Origin: Micromonospora arborensis
GTDB taxonomy: Bacteria; Actinomycetota; Actinomycetes; Mycobacteriales; Micromonosporaceae
DNA length: 64,000 nt
Reading direction: 5' to 3'
Assembly: GCF_003205615.1 (NCBI RefSeq)
Contig: NZ_PYBV01000019.1
Location: 192,415-256,414, forward strand
The notes under the pieces are model-generated. The model ran no database searches. It saw only the letters and a program-made list of their open reading frames with translations, and was not told the origin of the DNA. The position numbers were made by a program, and so were the translations under genes. Below, piece after piece: positions 49,321-57,945 of the stretch; the first letter of the stretch is position 1, and the number at the start of each line of letters is the position of its first letter.

Positions 49321-49526
49321 GGCTGCGCTTCCTCGCCGTCGGTCCGGCGTACGGGAACCGACCCGATCGTGACCACCGATCTGGCGGCCCCGCTCGTGGC
49401 TGTGTGGTGCCGGTCACCCGGGGGTGTGGGTGCCCGATCAGCCAGCCTACCCGCCCAGCTCAGCGCCCAACCGGCCGCTCGAACGCAGGTACCCGACCGT
49501 CGCCTGCCCGCCACCGGATGATCACA

Positions 49527-49653
49527 CTCGATCCACCCGGCCCGAGGCCACTACATCCAGGTTCGAGTGGCCTCCGCCGCCCCCGAAGCCACTACATCCA
49601 GGATCGAGCACGATCTTGACCGGCTTCGGCTGCGGGTTCTTGACCGGCTTCGG
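49527..49653. repeat. Two short direct-repeat pairs in a 486-bp gap
   Basis: A 24-bp word (GCCACTACATCCAGG core) occurs at 49544-49567 and 49585-49608 with 22 of 24 identical, and CTTGACCGGCTTCGG occurs at 49615-49629 and 49639-49653. CTCGATCC (49527-49534) mirrors GGATCGAG (49601-49608). The remainder of 49321-49806 shows no gene; a TACCGT box at about 49760 could serve the PspC gene. Confidence 0.6.
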
Positions 49654-49806
49654 GTTCGGCTTCGGGGCGTCGGGGAGGGGCTGCCGGGGTAATGCACCTA
49701 CGGGTCCACGGGTTGCCGATCCTCCTCGGGACTGAGGGCGAGCTGGCCACCCCTGTCTACCGTGGATTGCAGACGCGGCGCACCGCCGCAGAGTGGGAGT
49801 ACGACG

Positions 49807-50016
49807 ATGAGTCGCAAACTGGTCCGACCCCGCGAGGGACGCATGATCGCCGGTGTCTGCGCCGGCCTGGCTCGCCGGTTCAACATGTCGCCGTTCATGG
49901 TTCGGCTTCTGTTCCTGCTGTCCCTGCTACTGCCCGGCACCCAGGTGATCGTCTACCTCGTGCTGTGGGTCCTGATGCCGAACGAGGACCGCTACCTGGC
50001 CTCCACCCAGCACTGA
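49807..50016 (+). CDS. PspC-domain membrane protein
   Basis: A 69-aa PspC protein: RPREGRMIAGVCAGLARRFNMSP, then one long hydrophobic helix (RLLFLLSLLLPGTQVIVYLVLWVLMP). PspC proteins sense or respond to envelope stress; single-domain forms like this are common in actinomycetes with unknown partner. ATG 49807 has GGGAG 8 nt upstream. A short CCGCCCCAC tandem run follows the stop. Confidence 0.9.
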   Translation: MSRKLVRPREGRMIAGVCAGLARRFNMSPFMVRLLFLLSLLLPGTQVIVYLVLWVLMPNEDRYLASTQH

Positions 50017-50064
50017 TCCTCGCCGCCCCACCGCCCCACCGCCCCACTGATCCCCCGCCCCACT

Positions 50065-50138
50065 GATCCACTCCGTTTCGGCGACGTGGGGGTATCCCGG
50101 CACCGTGATACCCCCGGGTCGCCGATGTCGTGTCGATC
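50065..50138. repeat. 74-bp hairpin element, copy 2 (32-10-32)
   Basis: Arms 50065-50096 and 50107-50138 flank a 10-nt loop. The inner 19 nt of the arms match at 17 positions (TCGGCGAC, then GGGGGTATC); the outer part is more diverged but keeps GATC at both ends. Read inward, the right arm shares GATC, ACAC, ATCGGCGA and GGTATC with the copy at 87-160. Same length, arm size and loop size as that copy. Confidence 0.85.
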
Positions 50139-50210
50139 ATGCTGAACGCCGAACGCGGCTGAGCACACGCTCGATCGGTGGCGCACGGCTGGTCGGGCAG
50201 GCCGGAATGG

Positions 50211-50246
50211 AAGCGCCCGCTCCGACGACAGTCGGAGCGGGCGCTT
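50211..50246 (-). terminator. Perfect 16-bp hairpin terminator after the DUF4230 gene
   Basis: AAGCGCCCGCTCCGAC (50211-50226) pairs exactly with 50231-50246 around a GACA loop, 22 nt past the stop. Confidence 0.88.
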
Positions 50247-50268
50247 CGGCGTTACGGGGTGTGGCAGC

Positions 50269-51081
50269 TCAGGGTGCCGTGTAGGTGACCGTGATCTGCT
50301 GGAAGCCGAGAGAGCGCAGCAGCCCCTCCAGCATCTTGCGGGTGTTGTCCTGCGCTCGGGCGGCGAGCCCGCTGTCCCGGGCGGCGCTGGTGATCCGGTC
50401 CTCGGCGAGCAGGTAGATCTGCTGCTGTCGGTTGGGATCGTTGCCGACCAGGTCACCGAGCCGGTTGAGCAGACCACGCTGCTCGGCGAAGACGTAGCTC
50501 TTCTCCATGTCGAGGTTGGTCTCGCCGAGCTGCGGCGCGGGCAGCTTGATCTCGACGGACTTGCCGTCGGCGGACTGGACGATGGCACCCTCACCGATCT
50601 TGGTGAAGTCGACGTACGCCTCGACGCTGCCGGCACCGACGAACAGGGTGCGCTCGTTGAGCAGGAAGTCTGGAACGTTGCGCCGGTCGTTCTGGGTGTC
50701 GACCACGACCTGGAAGTTGCCCTCGGCTGCCACGTAGCGGCTGAGGTCCTGGATCGACTTCAGCAGCGGCGGCTGGCTGCGGTCGGTCTGCTCCTTGGCG
50801 AACGGGTTGCGGAACTCCGGCAGGAAGCCGGTCGCCTGAATGCCGAGCAGCACGACAACGGCCAGTGCGGCAGCGCCGAGCAGCAGGAGCAGGCCACGCG
50901 CCGTCCCACCACCACCGGTCGTCGGGCCGCCGGAGCCGTCAAAATTTCCGGAGCCCCCGGAGCCCCCCGGTGTATCCGTGGTCGGCTCGGGTGTCGCGGC
51001 CGACCGCTCCTTGAGATCGTCGCCGGTCGGGTAACCGGGGAACTCCCTCGTGGGCTCGTTGATGCCAGCGTCGCGGGCCAT
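50269..51081 (-). CDS. DUF4230 membrane-anchored protein
   Basis: A 270-aa protein. A Gly/Thr/Pro-rich cytoplasmic N-terminus (about residues 1-60) precedes one transmembrane helix (LLLLLGAAALAVVVLLGIQATGF). The DUF4230 domain follows outside the membrane (SIQDLSRYVAAEGNFQVVVD, YVDFTKIGEGAIVQ, to GFQQITVTY). Function unknown in the family. ATG 51081 or GTG 51090 may start it; GAGGA is better spaced for 51081. Confidence 0.87.
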   Translation of the reverse strand: MARDAGINEPTREFPGYPTGDDLKERSAATPEPTTDTPGGSGGSGNFDGSGGPTTGGGGTARGLLLLLGAAALAVVVLLGIQATGFLPEFRNPFAKEQTDRSQPPLLKSIQDLSRYVAAEGNFQVVVDTQNDRRNVPDFLLNERTLFVGAGSVEAYVDFTKIGEGAIVQSADGKSVEIKLPAPQLGETNLDMEKSYVFAEQRGLLNRLGDLVGNDPNRQQQIYLLAEDRITSAARDSGLAARAQDNTRKMLEGLLRSLGFQQITVTYTAP

Positions 51082-51180
51082 CACGCTCACCGTCCTCGTC
51101 AGACACGTCGTCTGTCAATGACGGTACGGCCCCCGTACGACAGTCGCGCGTCGAGCGGACGAAAAACGTAAACGGGCAGG

Positions 51181-52344
51181 TCAGGCGAAAGCGGAGAGCC
51201 CGGTGAGCCGCTGCCCGACGACCAGTTGGTGGATCTCGGAGGTGCCCTCGTACGTCAGCACGCTCTCCAGGTTGTTGGCGTGCCGCATCACCGGGTACTC
51301 ACCGGAGACGCCGTTGGCGCCGAGGATGGTGCGGCACTGCCGGGCGATGGCCAGCGCCTCCCGCACGTTGTTCAGCTTGCCCACGCTGACCTGCTCGGGC
51401 CGCAACCGGTGGGCGTCGGCGAGCCGGCCCAGGTGCAGCGCGAGCAGTTGCCCCTTCACCAGCTCGACGGCCATGTCGGCGAGTTTCGCCTGGGTGAGTT
51501 GGAAGCCGGCCAGCGGGCGGCCGAACTGGGTGCGGGTGGTGGCGTACGCCAGGGTGGTTTCCAGACAGTCACGGGCGGCGCCGACCGAGCCCCAGACGAT
51601 GCCGTACCTGGCCTCGGTGAGGCAGCTCAGGGGTGCCTTGAGCCCGATCGCCTCGGGAAGTCGGGCGTCCGCCGGGAGCCGGACGTCGTCGAGCACGATC
51701 TCGCCGGTCACCGACGCGCGCAGCGACATCTTGCGGCGGATCTCCCGGGCCGTGACACCGGGTGTGTCCATGGGGACGAGGAAGCCGCGGACGCCCTCGT
51801 CGGTGCGCGCCCAGATCACCGCGACGTCGGCGATCGGCGCGTTGGTGATCCACATCTTTCCGCCGGTGAGCACCCAGTCGTCGCCGTCGCGGCGGGCCCG
51901 GGTGGCCATCGACGCAGGGTCGGAGCCGTGGTCCGGTTCGGTCAGGCCGAAGCAGCCGATCGCCTCGCCGGTGGCCATCGACGGCAGCCAGTGTTGCTTC
52001 TGCTCCTCGTTGCCGTAGCGCCAGATGGCGAACATGGCGAGCGAGCCCTGCACCGAGACCAGGGAACGGACGCCGGAGTCGGCCGCTTCCAGCTCCTGAC
52101 AGGCCAGCCCGTAGGCGACCGCGGAGGCGCCGGCGCAGCCGTAGCCGGTGAGGTGCATGCCGAGCAGGCCGAGCTTGCCGAACTCGCGGGCCAGCTCCCG
52201 GGCGGGCACCCGGCCGTCCTCGTACCAGTCGGCGACGTGCGGGCGCACCCGGTCGTCGAGGAGTTGGCGGACGACGTCGCGGATCTGTCGCTCTTCGTCG
52301 GTGAGCGACGGGTCCAGATCGAGCAGGTCCAGCGGAGCGGTCAT
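51181..52344 (-). CDS. Acyl-CoA dehydrogenase, glutaryl-CoA-dehydrogenase type
   Basis: A 387-aa FAD enzyme. TEPDHGSDPASM and WITNAPIADVAVIWAR are FAD/substrate segments. The catalytic Glu is in TYEGTSEIH. EARYGIVWGSVGAA, FGRPLAGFQLTQ and LGANGVSGEYPVMRH match glutaryl-CoA dehydrogenases, which act in lysine/tryptophan degradation; other short-chain substrates are possible. TAGGGT (52352-52357) is 7 nt before ATG 52344, so a leaderless start is likely; GTG 52353 is the alternative. Confidence 0.9.
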   Translation of the reverse strand: MTAPLDLLDLDPSLTDEERQIRDVVRQLLDDRVRPHVADWYEDGRVPARELAREFGKLGLLGMHLTGYGCAGASAVAYGLACQELEAADSGVRSLVSVQGSLAMFAIWRYGNEEQKQHWLPSMATGEAIGCFGLTEPDHGSDPASMATRARRDGDDWVLTGGKMWITNAPIADVAVIWARTDEGVRGFLVPMDTPGVTAREIRRKMSLRASVTGEIVLDDVRLPADARLPEAIGLKAPLSCLTEARYGIVWGSVGAARDCLETTLAYATTRTQFGRPLAGFQLTQAKLADMAVELVKGQLLALHLGRLADAHRLRPEQVSVGKLNNVREALAIARQCRTILGANGVSGEYPVMRHANNLESVLTYEGTSEIHQLVVGQRLTGLSAFA

Positions 52345-52388
52345 GGACGCCACCCTAACGAAGGTTCAGCGAGCGACAGAAGGGCTCG

Positions 52389-52694
52389 TCACTCGATCGG
52401 CTCGGAGAGCACCAGCACCCGCGCGTGGATCTGGTTGCGCTGTTGCAGGGCGGCACGCAACGCCCGGTGCAGCCCGTCCTCCAGGTAGAGCCCGCCGTTC
52501 CACTGCACCACGTGCGGGAAGAGGTCACCGTAGAAGGTGGAGTCCTCGGCGAGGAGCTTGTCGAGCGCCAACTCACGCTTGGTGGTGATCATCTGGTCCA
52601 GACGCAGCGGACGGGGCGGGATCTCCGCCCACTGCTTCAGGGTCAGGTTGTGCTCCGGGTAGGGACGCCCGTCCCGGACCGCTCTGAAGATCAC
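52389..52694 (-). CDS. Conserved small protein with ParB-like DGxHR motif
   Basis: A 101-aa soluble protein conserved in actinomycetes. WAEIPPRPLRLDQMITTKRELAL leads to LYLEDGLHRALRAALQQR, which recalls the GxHR-type motif of ParB/sulfiredoxin-fold domains. The protein is too short for a full ParB, and I assign no activity. GGGAG lies upstream of GTG 52694. Some annotations call relatives antitoxins; no toxin gene is adjacent. Confidence 0.75.
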   Translation of the reverse strand: MIFRAVRDGRPYPEHNLTLKQWAEIPPRPLRLDQMITTKRELALDKLLAEDSTFYGDLFPHVVQWNGGLYLEDGLHRALRAALQQRNQIHARVLVLSEPIE

Positions 52695-52881
52695 GACGGC
52701 ACGCTCCCCTCCCCGTGGCCGGGCCGACCGACAGCGCCGAGCCGGGCCGCGGCGGGCACCGCGCGGCGCGGCACCGATGACCGTGCCAGCCTAGCCGCCC
52801 AGCGCACGCTGCGTTCTGCTCCCTGATGTCAGTTTCGCTACCGATCGTCCGATCCTCAACCGGACGAACAGGACGTCATTC

Positions 52882-53484
52882 TCAGCTCCACCGGCCGCGC
52901 CGCACCACCTCGTCCACTCCGCGACGCCCACGGCGCAGCGACGGTGACCGATGGTCGGGTGCCCGGTAACCGATTGTGACGGCTCCGATGGGTTGGTACT
53001 CCGCCGGCACGCCGAACGCGTCCCGGTAGGAGGCGAGCCGCTGCGGCGCGATGCCGAAGAAACACGCCCCCAGCCCCTCGTCCACGGCGGTGAGCAGCAT
53101 CAGCATCGCGGCGAATCCCGTGTCCACGTGCCAGTACGGCACCGACCAGCGGTCGGTCGACCGGTCCGTCCAACCCTTGTCCGGCTCCGCGTAGCGCTGC
53201 AGATAGGCCGACTCGTTGGCGTGCGGCACCACGATCAGGGGCGCACGGCGCATCCCCGCCAGCCAACGCTCCCGACCACCACCCTCGGGTGTGGTCGCGG
53301 CCCAGAACCGCTCCCGGTCGGCCGGCTCCTCCAGCACCAGGAAACCCCAGCCCTGGGCGAACCCGGCCGACGGCGCGCGGACCGCGTGGTCGAGCAGCCG
53401 GTCCACCACGTCGGGCGGGACCGGGCGGTCCGGGTCGTAGTTGCGCACCATCCGCCGACGCCGGACGACCTCGGCGAACTCCAT
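52882..53484 (-). CDS. Nitroreductase-family FMN oxidoreductase
   Basis: A 200-aa protein: FAEVVRRRRMVRNYDPDRPVPP at the N-terminus, APSAGFAQGWGFLVLE, and GLGACFFGIAPQR. These are the FMN-binding elements of the nitroreductase fold; close relatives include F420-like or flavin reductases of unknown substrate. It overlaps the upstream galM-like gene by 1 nt (TGATG), so it is the second gene of a two-gene operon. Confidence 0.88.
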   Translation of the reverse strand: MEFAEVVRRRRMVRNYDPDRPVPPDVVDRLLDHAVRAPSAGFAQGWGFLVLEEPADRERFWAATTPEGGGRERWLAGMRRAPLIVVPHANESAYLQRYAEPDKGWTDRSTDRWSVPYWHVDTGFAAMLMLLTAVDEGLGACFFGIAPQRLASYRDAFGVPAEYQPIGAVTIGYRAPDHRSPSLRRGRRGVDEVVRRGRWS

Positions 53485-54413
53485 CAGGCCCCGGGCCGGA
53501 TGCCCCAGGCACCCCGCCAGGTCGTGCCGGGCTTGAGCGTGAGCACGTCCTTGCCCGAGCGGAACGCGTCCGGTGGGCAGGTCATCGGCTCGATCGCCAC
53601 CGAGCGGCGGTGCCGCTCACCGACGAGCGCATCCCCGGTGAACACCTGCCACCAGCCGAACTCCGCGTCCGCCCAGATGCTCACCCCCGCCGAAGCGTCC
53701 GGCGCGGACAGGCTCACCGACGAGCCCCCGTCGGCGTCGCGGATCACCTGGCCGAAGCAGAGGTCCAACTCGGCGGCACCGATCCGGCGTGGGCTGGTCC
53801 AGTCGTACTCGGTGCCGGCCACCGGCGTCGCGCCGACCGGCAGCAGCCGGCCGTCCACCAACAGCCGGGTCTGTGCCGGCAGCCGCATCACCAGGTCGTC
53901 GACCGCGACGCCGGGCAACTGCAGGTACGGGTGCACGGAGAAGCCGAACGGCGCGACCTCCCCGCCGATGTTGGTCACCTCGTGCTCGGCGCGCAGCCCG
54001 TCCGCGCTGACGCTCCACCGGCTGACCAACCGCAACGGCCACGGGTAGCCGGGCTGCGGCGGAAGGTCGTAGCCGACCGTCACCGCGTCCTCGGACTGCT
54101 CCAACAGACGCCACGGCACCCAGTTGACCAGCCCGTGGATGGCCACGTGCCGCTCCGGTTCGGTCAGCGGGAGCTGGTGCGTCCGCTCCCCGAACGAGTA
54201 GCGGCCGTCGCGGATCCGGTTCGGCCAGGGTGCCAGCACCTGCCCGGTGCAGCCGGGGCAGACCTCGTCGGTCTGGTACCCGTCGACCAGGTCGACGCCG
54301 TCGTGCCGGTACGTCCGAAGCCCACCGCCCACCTCCACGATGACGGCCTCGTGGCCGGCGGCGGAGATGGTCCACTGGGCGCCGGAGAACGGGCGCTGCT
54401 CGGGGCTTTCCAT
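53484..54413 (-). CDS. Aldose 1-epimerase family protein (GalM-like)
   Basis: A 309-aa beta-sandwich mutarotase-like protein: APWPNRIRDGRYSF, IHGLVNWVPW and EHEVTNIGGEVAPFGFSVHPYL hold the expected Asn/Arg/His elements. It interconverts aldose anomers or binds phosphosugars. TAGGGT (54421-54426) is 7 nt from the ATG: leaderless promoter. Coupled to the nitroreductase gene. Confidence 0.9.
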   Translation of the reverse strand: MESPEQRPFSGAQWTISAAGHEAVIVEVGGGLRTYRHDGVDLVDGYQTDEVCPGCTGQVLAPWPNRIRDGRYSFGERTHQLPLTEPERHVAIHGLVNWVPWRLLEQSEDAVTVGYDLPPQPGYPWPLRLVSRWSVSADGLRAEHEVTNIGGEVAPFGFSVHPYLQLPGVAVDDLVMRLPAQTRLLVDGRLLPVGATPVAGTEYDWTSPRRIGAAELDLCFGQVIRDADGGSSVSLSAPDASAGVSIWADAEFGWWQVFTGDALVGERHRRSVAIEPMTCPPDAFRSGKDVLTLKPGTTWRGAWGIRPGA

Positions 54414-54431
54414 GTCGGCGACCCTAACCGG

Positions 54432-55730
54432 TCATGTCCGGTCACCGCTCGACGCCGTCGCCGCCCGGTAGCGCAGCAGTGCCGGGAACGCGACCGCGAG
54501 CACCACCACGAGGACCGCCGAGGCGAGGCCACCAGCCACCCAGGCCACCCCGCCACCGAACCCGGCGGCCATGGTGCCGGCTCGCAGATCGCCCAGCCGC
54601 GGGCCACCCGCCACCACGACCGTGTTGACGCCCTGAAGCCGGCCGCGCATCCGGTCCGGCGCGTAGACCAGCATCATCGACTGGCGCAGCACCGCGCTCA
54701 CCAGGTCGGCGGCGCCGGCGACGGCGAGCAGCAGGACCATCAGCCAGAGCTGGTGGGCCAACCCCGCCGCGGCGATCGCGACTCCCCAGGCGACGACGGC
54801 GAGCACCAGGCCGAGCCCCTGCCGGCGGAGCCGGCCGATCCAGCCGGAGGTCAGCCCTCCGACCATCGAGCCGATCGCGATGGCGCTGTAGAGCAGCCCG
54901 ACCGCCCCGCCGCCGCCGAACCGCTCGTGCGCGATCTCCGGGAAGAGCGCCCGCGGCATGGCGAGGATCATCGCGATCAGATCCACCCCGAAGGACAGCA
55001 GGAGTACGGGTGTGGTGGCGAGGTAGCGGAACCCGTCGATCACGCTGGCGAGGCCGGCACGGCGGGCCTGACCGTCGGTGGTCGGCTCGGGCGGCAGCGC
55101 GGGCAGGCGCAGCGCCGCCCAGAGCATCGCGGTGAACAGCACCGCGTCCACGCCGTACGCGATGGGCAGGACGACAGTGGTGTCCGGCGAGGCGGAGAGG
55201 ATCAGGCCGGCGACGAGCGGGCCGGCGACCGAGGCCGCGGTGAAGGTCGTGTAGTTGAGCGTGCTGGCGGCCGGCACCAGATCGTCCGGCACCAGCCGGG
55301 GCAGCATGGCGCTGCGGGCCGGCGCGGTGATCGCGAACGCCACCGACTGCAGCGCCATCAACGCCAACAGCAGCACCGGGCTGCCCACGTTCAGCAACGC
55401 CTGGGCCAGCAGCCCGAGGGTGGACGCCCAGAGCAGCACCGACCCGCCGAGCAGCACGGCACGGCGGTCACGGGCGTCGGCGACCGCGCCGCCCCAGAGA
55501 CCGAAGATCAGCAACGGTACGAAGGCCGCCACGCCCAGCAGGCCCACCCAGAACGAGTCCCGGGTCAGGGCGTACATCTCCACCGGAACCGCGACGGCGG
55601 TGAACTGGAAACCGAACATCGCCACGGTGTTGCCGAGCCAGAGCCGCCGGTACGCGGGCACCCGCAGCGGACGTACGTCGATCGCCCAGCGGCGCAGTCC
55701 GCGCGGCCGAGCCTCCTGCACACCCGTCAC
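54432..55730 (-). CDS. MFS transporter (EntS/MFS_3 type)
   Basis: A 432-aa 12-helix major facilitator. RVPAYRRLWLGNTVAMFGFQFTAVAVPVEMY and GLWGGAVADARDRRAVLLG are the MFS_3 N-terminal and loop 2-3 signatures. The group contains siderophore and drug exporters; substrate unknown. It overlaps pdxH by 4 nt (GTGA) and so is co-transcribed with it. Confidence 0.9.
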   Translation of the reverse strand: MTGVQEARPRGLRRWAIDVRPLRVPAYRRLWLGNTVAMFGFQFTAVAVPVEMYALTRDSFWVGLLGVAAFVPLLIFGLWGGAVADARDRRAVLLGGSVLLWASTLGLLAQALLNVGSPVLLLALMALQSVAFAITAPARSAMLPRLVPDDLVPAASTLNYTTFTAASVAGPLVAGLILSASPDTTVVLPIAYGVDAVLFTAMLWAALRLPALPPEPTTDGQARRAGLASVIDGFRYLATTPVLLLSFGVDLIAMILAMPRALFPEIAHERFGGGGAVGLLYSAIAIGSMVGGLTSGWIGRLRRQGLGLVLAVVAWGVAIAAAGLAHQLWLMVLLLAVAGAADLVSAVLRQSMMLVYAPDRMRGRLQGVNTVVVAGGPRLGDLRAGTMAAGFGGGVAWVAGGLASAVLVVVLAVAFPALLRYRAATASSGDRT

Positions 55731-56386
55731 GGCGCCAACCGCTCGACGATCCAGCCACCCTGGTCGAGGTGGCGGAAGCGGAGCCGGTCGTGCAACCGGC
55801 CGGCCCGGCCCTGCCAGAACTCCACCGACTCGGGTCGGACCCGCAACCCACCCCAGTGCGGCGGGGTCGGGATCTCCGCCTCGTCGGCGAACCGCCCGGT
55901 CACCTCCTGGTAGCGCTCCTCCAGCGCCGCCCGGCCCGGGACCACCTGCGACTGCGGGCTGGCCCAGGCACCCAGTTGGGAGGCGCGCGGCCGGCTGGCG
56001 AAGTACGCCTCACTCATCGCGCGGTCCACGTGCGTCACCTGCCCGGCGACCACCACCTGACGCTGCATGGCGAACCACGGAAAGACCAGGCTGGCGTACG
56101 GGTTGGCGGACGCCTCGACGCCCTTGCGCGACAGGTGGTTGGTGAAGAAGACGAACCCCTCCGGGTCGTACCCCTTCAGCAGCACCGTCCGTCCGCTCGG
56201 CCGTCCGGCCGAATCCGCGGTGCCCACCACCATCGCGTTGGGTTCGGACAGCCCGAAAGCCACCGCGTCGGTGAACCACCTGTCGAACTGGGTGTACCAG
56301 TCGACGGCCAGGTCAGCCTCTGTCAGGCCCAGGTCCGCGGCGTACTCGTTACGCATCGCAGCCGGGGCGGGTGTGTCGCCCGTCAC
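55727..56386 (-). CDS. pdxH: Pyridoxamine 5'-phosphate oxidase
   Basis: A 219-aa FMN enzyme oxidising pyridoxamine/pyridoxine 5'-phosphate to pyridoxal 5'-phosphate. PSGRTVLLKGYDPEGFVFFTNH and PRASQLGAWASPQSQV are family signatures, as is the C-terminal WQGRAGRLHDRLRF ending RLAP. GTG 56386 is chosen for AAGGAG 7 nt upstream. It is the first gene of an operon with the MFS gene. Confidence 0.95.
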   Translation of the reverse strand: MTGDTPAPAAMRNEYAADLGLTEADLAVDWYTQFDRWFTDAVAFGLSEPNAMVVGTADSAGRPSGRTVLLKGYDPEGFVFFTNHLSRKGVEASANPYASLVFPWFAMQRQVVVAGQVTHVDRAMSEAYFASRPRASQLGAWASPQSQVVPGRAALEERYQEVTGRFADEAEIPTPPHWGGLRVRPESVEFWQGRAGRLHDRLRFRHLDQGGWIVERLAP

Positions 56387-56541
56387 GTCCTCACTCCTTC
56401 TCGGCGACCCGGCCAACGCCCTCCCGCGCTGGCCAGACCGCACCGCCCAGTTTCGTCGAGTGGCGTCGAGAATGCGCGTCCGAAGATGTCGCGTGCAGCA
56501 CAGTCGCAGCGGGTCGCGTATCCCTTACTCAGCAGGCAGTA

Positions 56542-56552
56542 TGTTCCGAACA
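56542..56552. promoter_or_regulatory. TGTTCCGAACA palindrome in the pdxH/citrate synthase gap
   Basis: A perfect 5-1-5 inverted repeat sits in the 249-bp divergent region between pdxH and the citrate synthase gene. It may be an operator for either; it does not match the actinobacterial LexA box. Confidence 0.45.
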
Positions 56553-56635
56553 CATCCCTGAGGGTCGCCTGAGGCGCTCGGCCGACCGGGCCGGATGAGC
56601 TGACCGGGCGCACCGACCAGATCCAGGAGAGCCAC

Positions 56636-57742
56636 ATGGCCGATTTCAAACCCGGGCTGGAGGGCGTCGTCGCCTTCGAGACCGAGATCGCCGAACCTGA
56701 CCGTGAGGGTGGCGCGCTGCGCTATCGCGGCGTCGACATCGAGGATCTGATCGGCCAGGTGTCGTTCGGCAATGTGTGGGCGCTCCTGGTCGACGGCCGG
56801 TTCGGGCCGGGCCTGCCGCCGGCGGAGCCGTTCCCGGTGCCGGTGCACTCCGGTGACATCCGCGTCGACGTGCAGTCCGCGGTCGCCATGCTGGCCCCGT
56901 ACTGGGGGCTCAACCAACTGCTGGACATCTCCGACGAGCAGGCCCGCGAGGACCTCGCCCGGGTCTCGGTGACCGCGCTCTCCTTCGTCGCCCAGTCCGC
57001 CCGGGGCCTCGGCCTGCCGGCGGTGCCGCAGAAGGAGATCGACAAGGCACAGACCATCGTCGAGCGGTTCATGAAGCGTTGGCGCGGCGAGCCCGACCCG
57101 CGGCACGTCAAGGCCGTCGACGCGTACTTCATCTCGGCCGCCGAGCACGGTCTGAACGCGTCCACCTTCACCGCTCGCATCGTCGCCTCGACCGGCGCGG
57201 ACGCGGCTGCCTGCATCTCCTCCGGCATCGGCGCCCTCTCCGGCCCGCTGCACGGCGGCGCCCCGTCCCGGGTGCTCAGCATGCTGGAGGCGGTGGAGCG
57301 CAGCGGCGACGCGGAGGGCTACGTCAAGGGCGTGCTCGATCGCGGTGAGCGGTTGATGGGCTTCGGCCACCGCGTCTACCGGGCCGAGGACCCGCGCGCC
57401 CGGGTGCTCCGGCGCACGGCGAAGGAGCTGGGTGCGCCGCGCTTCGAGATCGCCGAGGCGCTGGAGAAGGCCGCCCTCGCCGAGTTGCAGGCCCGCCGCC
57501 CGGACCGGGTGCTGGCCACCAACGTCGAGTTCTGGTCGGCCGTCGTACTGGACTTCGCCGAGGTGCCGGCGCACATGTTCACCTCGATGTTCACCTGCGC
57601 ACGGATGGGCGGCTGGAGCGCGCACATCCTGGAGCAGAAGCGCCTGCAGCGGCTGGTCCGCCCGTCCGCCCGCTACCTGGGCCCGGAGACCCGCAAGCCG
57701 TCCGACGTCGAGGGCTGGGCGGCCATCCCGCACGGCGTCTGA
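56636..57742 (+). CDS. citA: Citrate synthase (short form, CitA-like)
   Basis: A 368-aa type I citrate synthase-family enzyme. Catalytic elements: His in AEHGLNAS and GPLHGGAPS, GFGHRVYRAEDPRA, and Asp near NVEFWSAVVLDF. It condenses oxaloacetate and acetyl-CoA; at this length it resembles the second citrate synthase (CitA) of actinobacteria rather than the 430-aa GltA, and methylcitrate activity cannot be excluded. AGGAGAG precedes the ATG. Confidence 0.9.
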   Translation: MADFKPGLEGVVAFETEIAEPDREGGALRYRGVDIEDLIGQVSFGNVWALLVDGRFGPGLPPAEPFPVPVHSGDIRVDVQSAVAMLAPYWGLNQLLDISDEQAREDLARVSVTALSFVAQSARGLGLPAVPQKEIDKAQTIVERFMKRWRGEPDPRHVKAVDAYFISAAEHGLNASTFTARIVASTGADAAACISSGIGALSGPLHGGAPSRVLSMLEAVERSGDAEGYVKGVLDRGERLMGFGHRVYRAEDPRARVLRRTAKELGAPRFEIAEALEKAALAELQARRPDRVLATNVEFWSAVVLDFAEVPAHMFTSMFTCARMGGWSAHILEQKRLQRLVRPSARYLGPETRKPSDVEGWAAIPHGV

Positions 57743-57751
57743 GCGGTACCG

Positions 57752-57794
57752 AAGGGGCCCCACTCATCGCCTGGCGATGGGCGGGGCCCCTTTT
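57752..57794 (+). terminator. Rho-independent terminator with U-tract
   Basis: AAGGGGCCCC (57752-57761) and CATCGC pair with GCGATG and GGGGCCCCTT (57783-57792), followed by a TTTT run. A classical terminator, rare in this window for having a U-tract. Confidence 0.93.
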
Positions 57795-57945
57795 GACGTA
57801 CAGCAAGGGGCTGCCGCCGAGGTGTGGCGAAGGACTCAGCCCAGCCCTCGGGGGCCCGGCTTGCACCGATGGGTCCGAGTGCGAGGATGAGGGCCGGCAG
57901 TGTCGCCGGGCCCGCCCTCGCCCTTGCGGAAGGATCTTCAAGATC

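Noticed and set aside
52389..52694. Toxin-antitoxin pair
   Set aside because: No second small gene overlaps or adjoins it; neighbours are a dehydrogenase and a nitroreductase.
53289..55913. 874-codon plus-strand open frame opposite nitroreductase, galM-like and MFS genes
   Set aside because: Antisense shadow; spans three real genes and has no recognisable domain or ribosome site.
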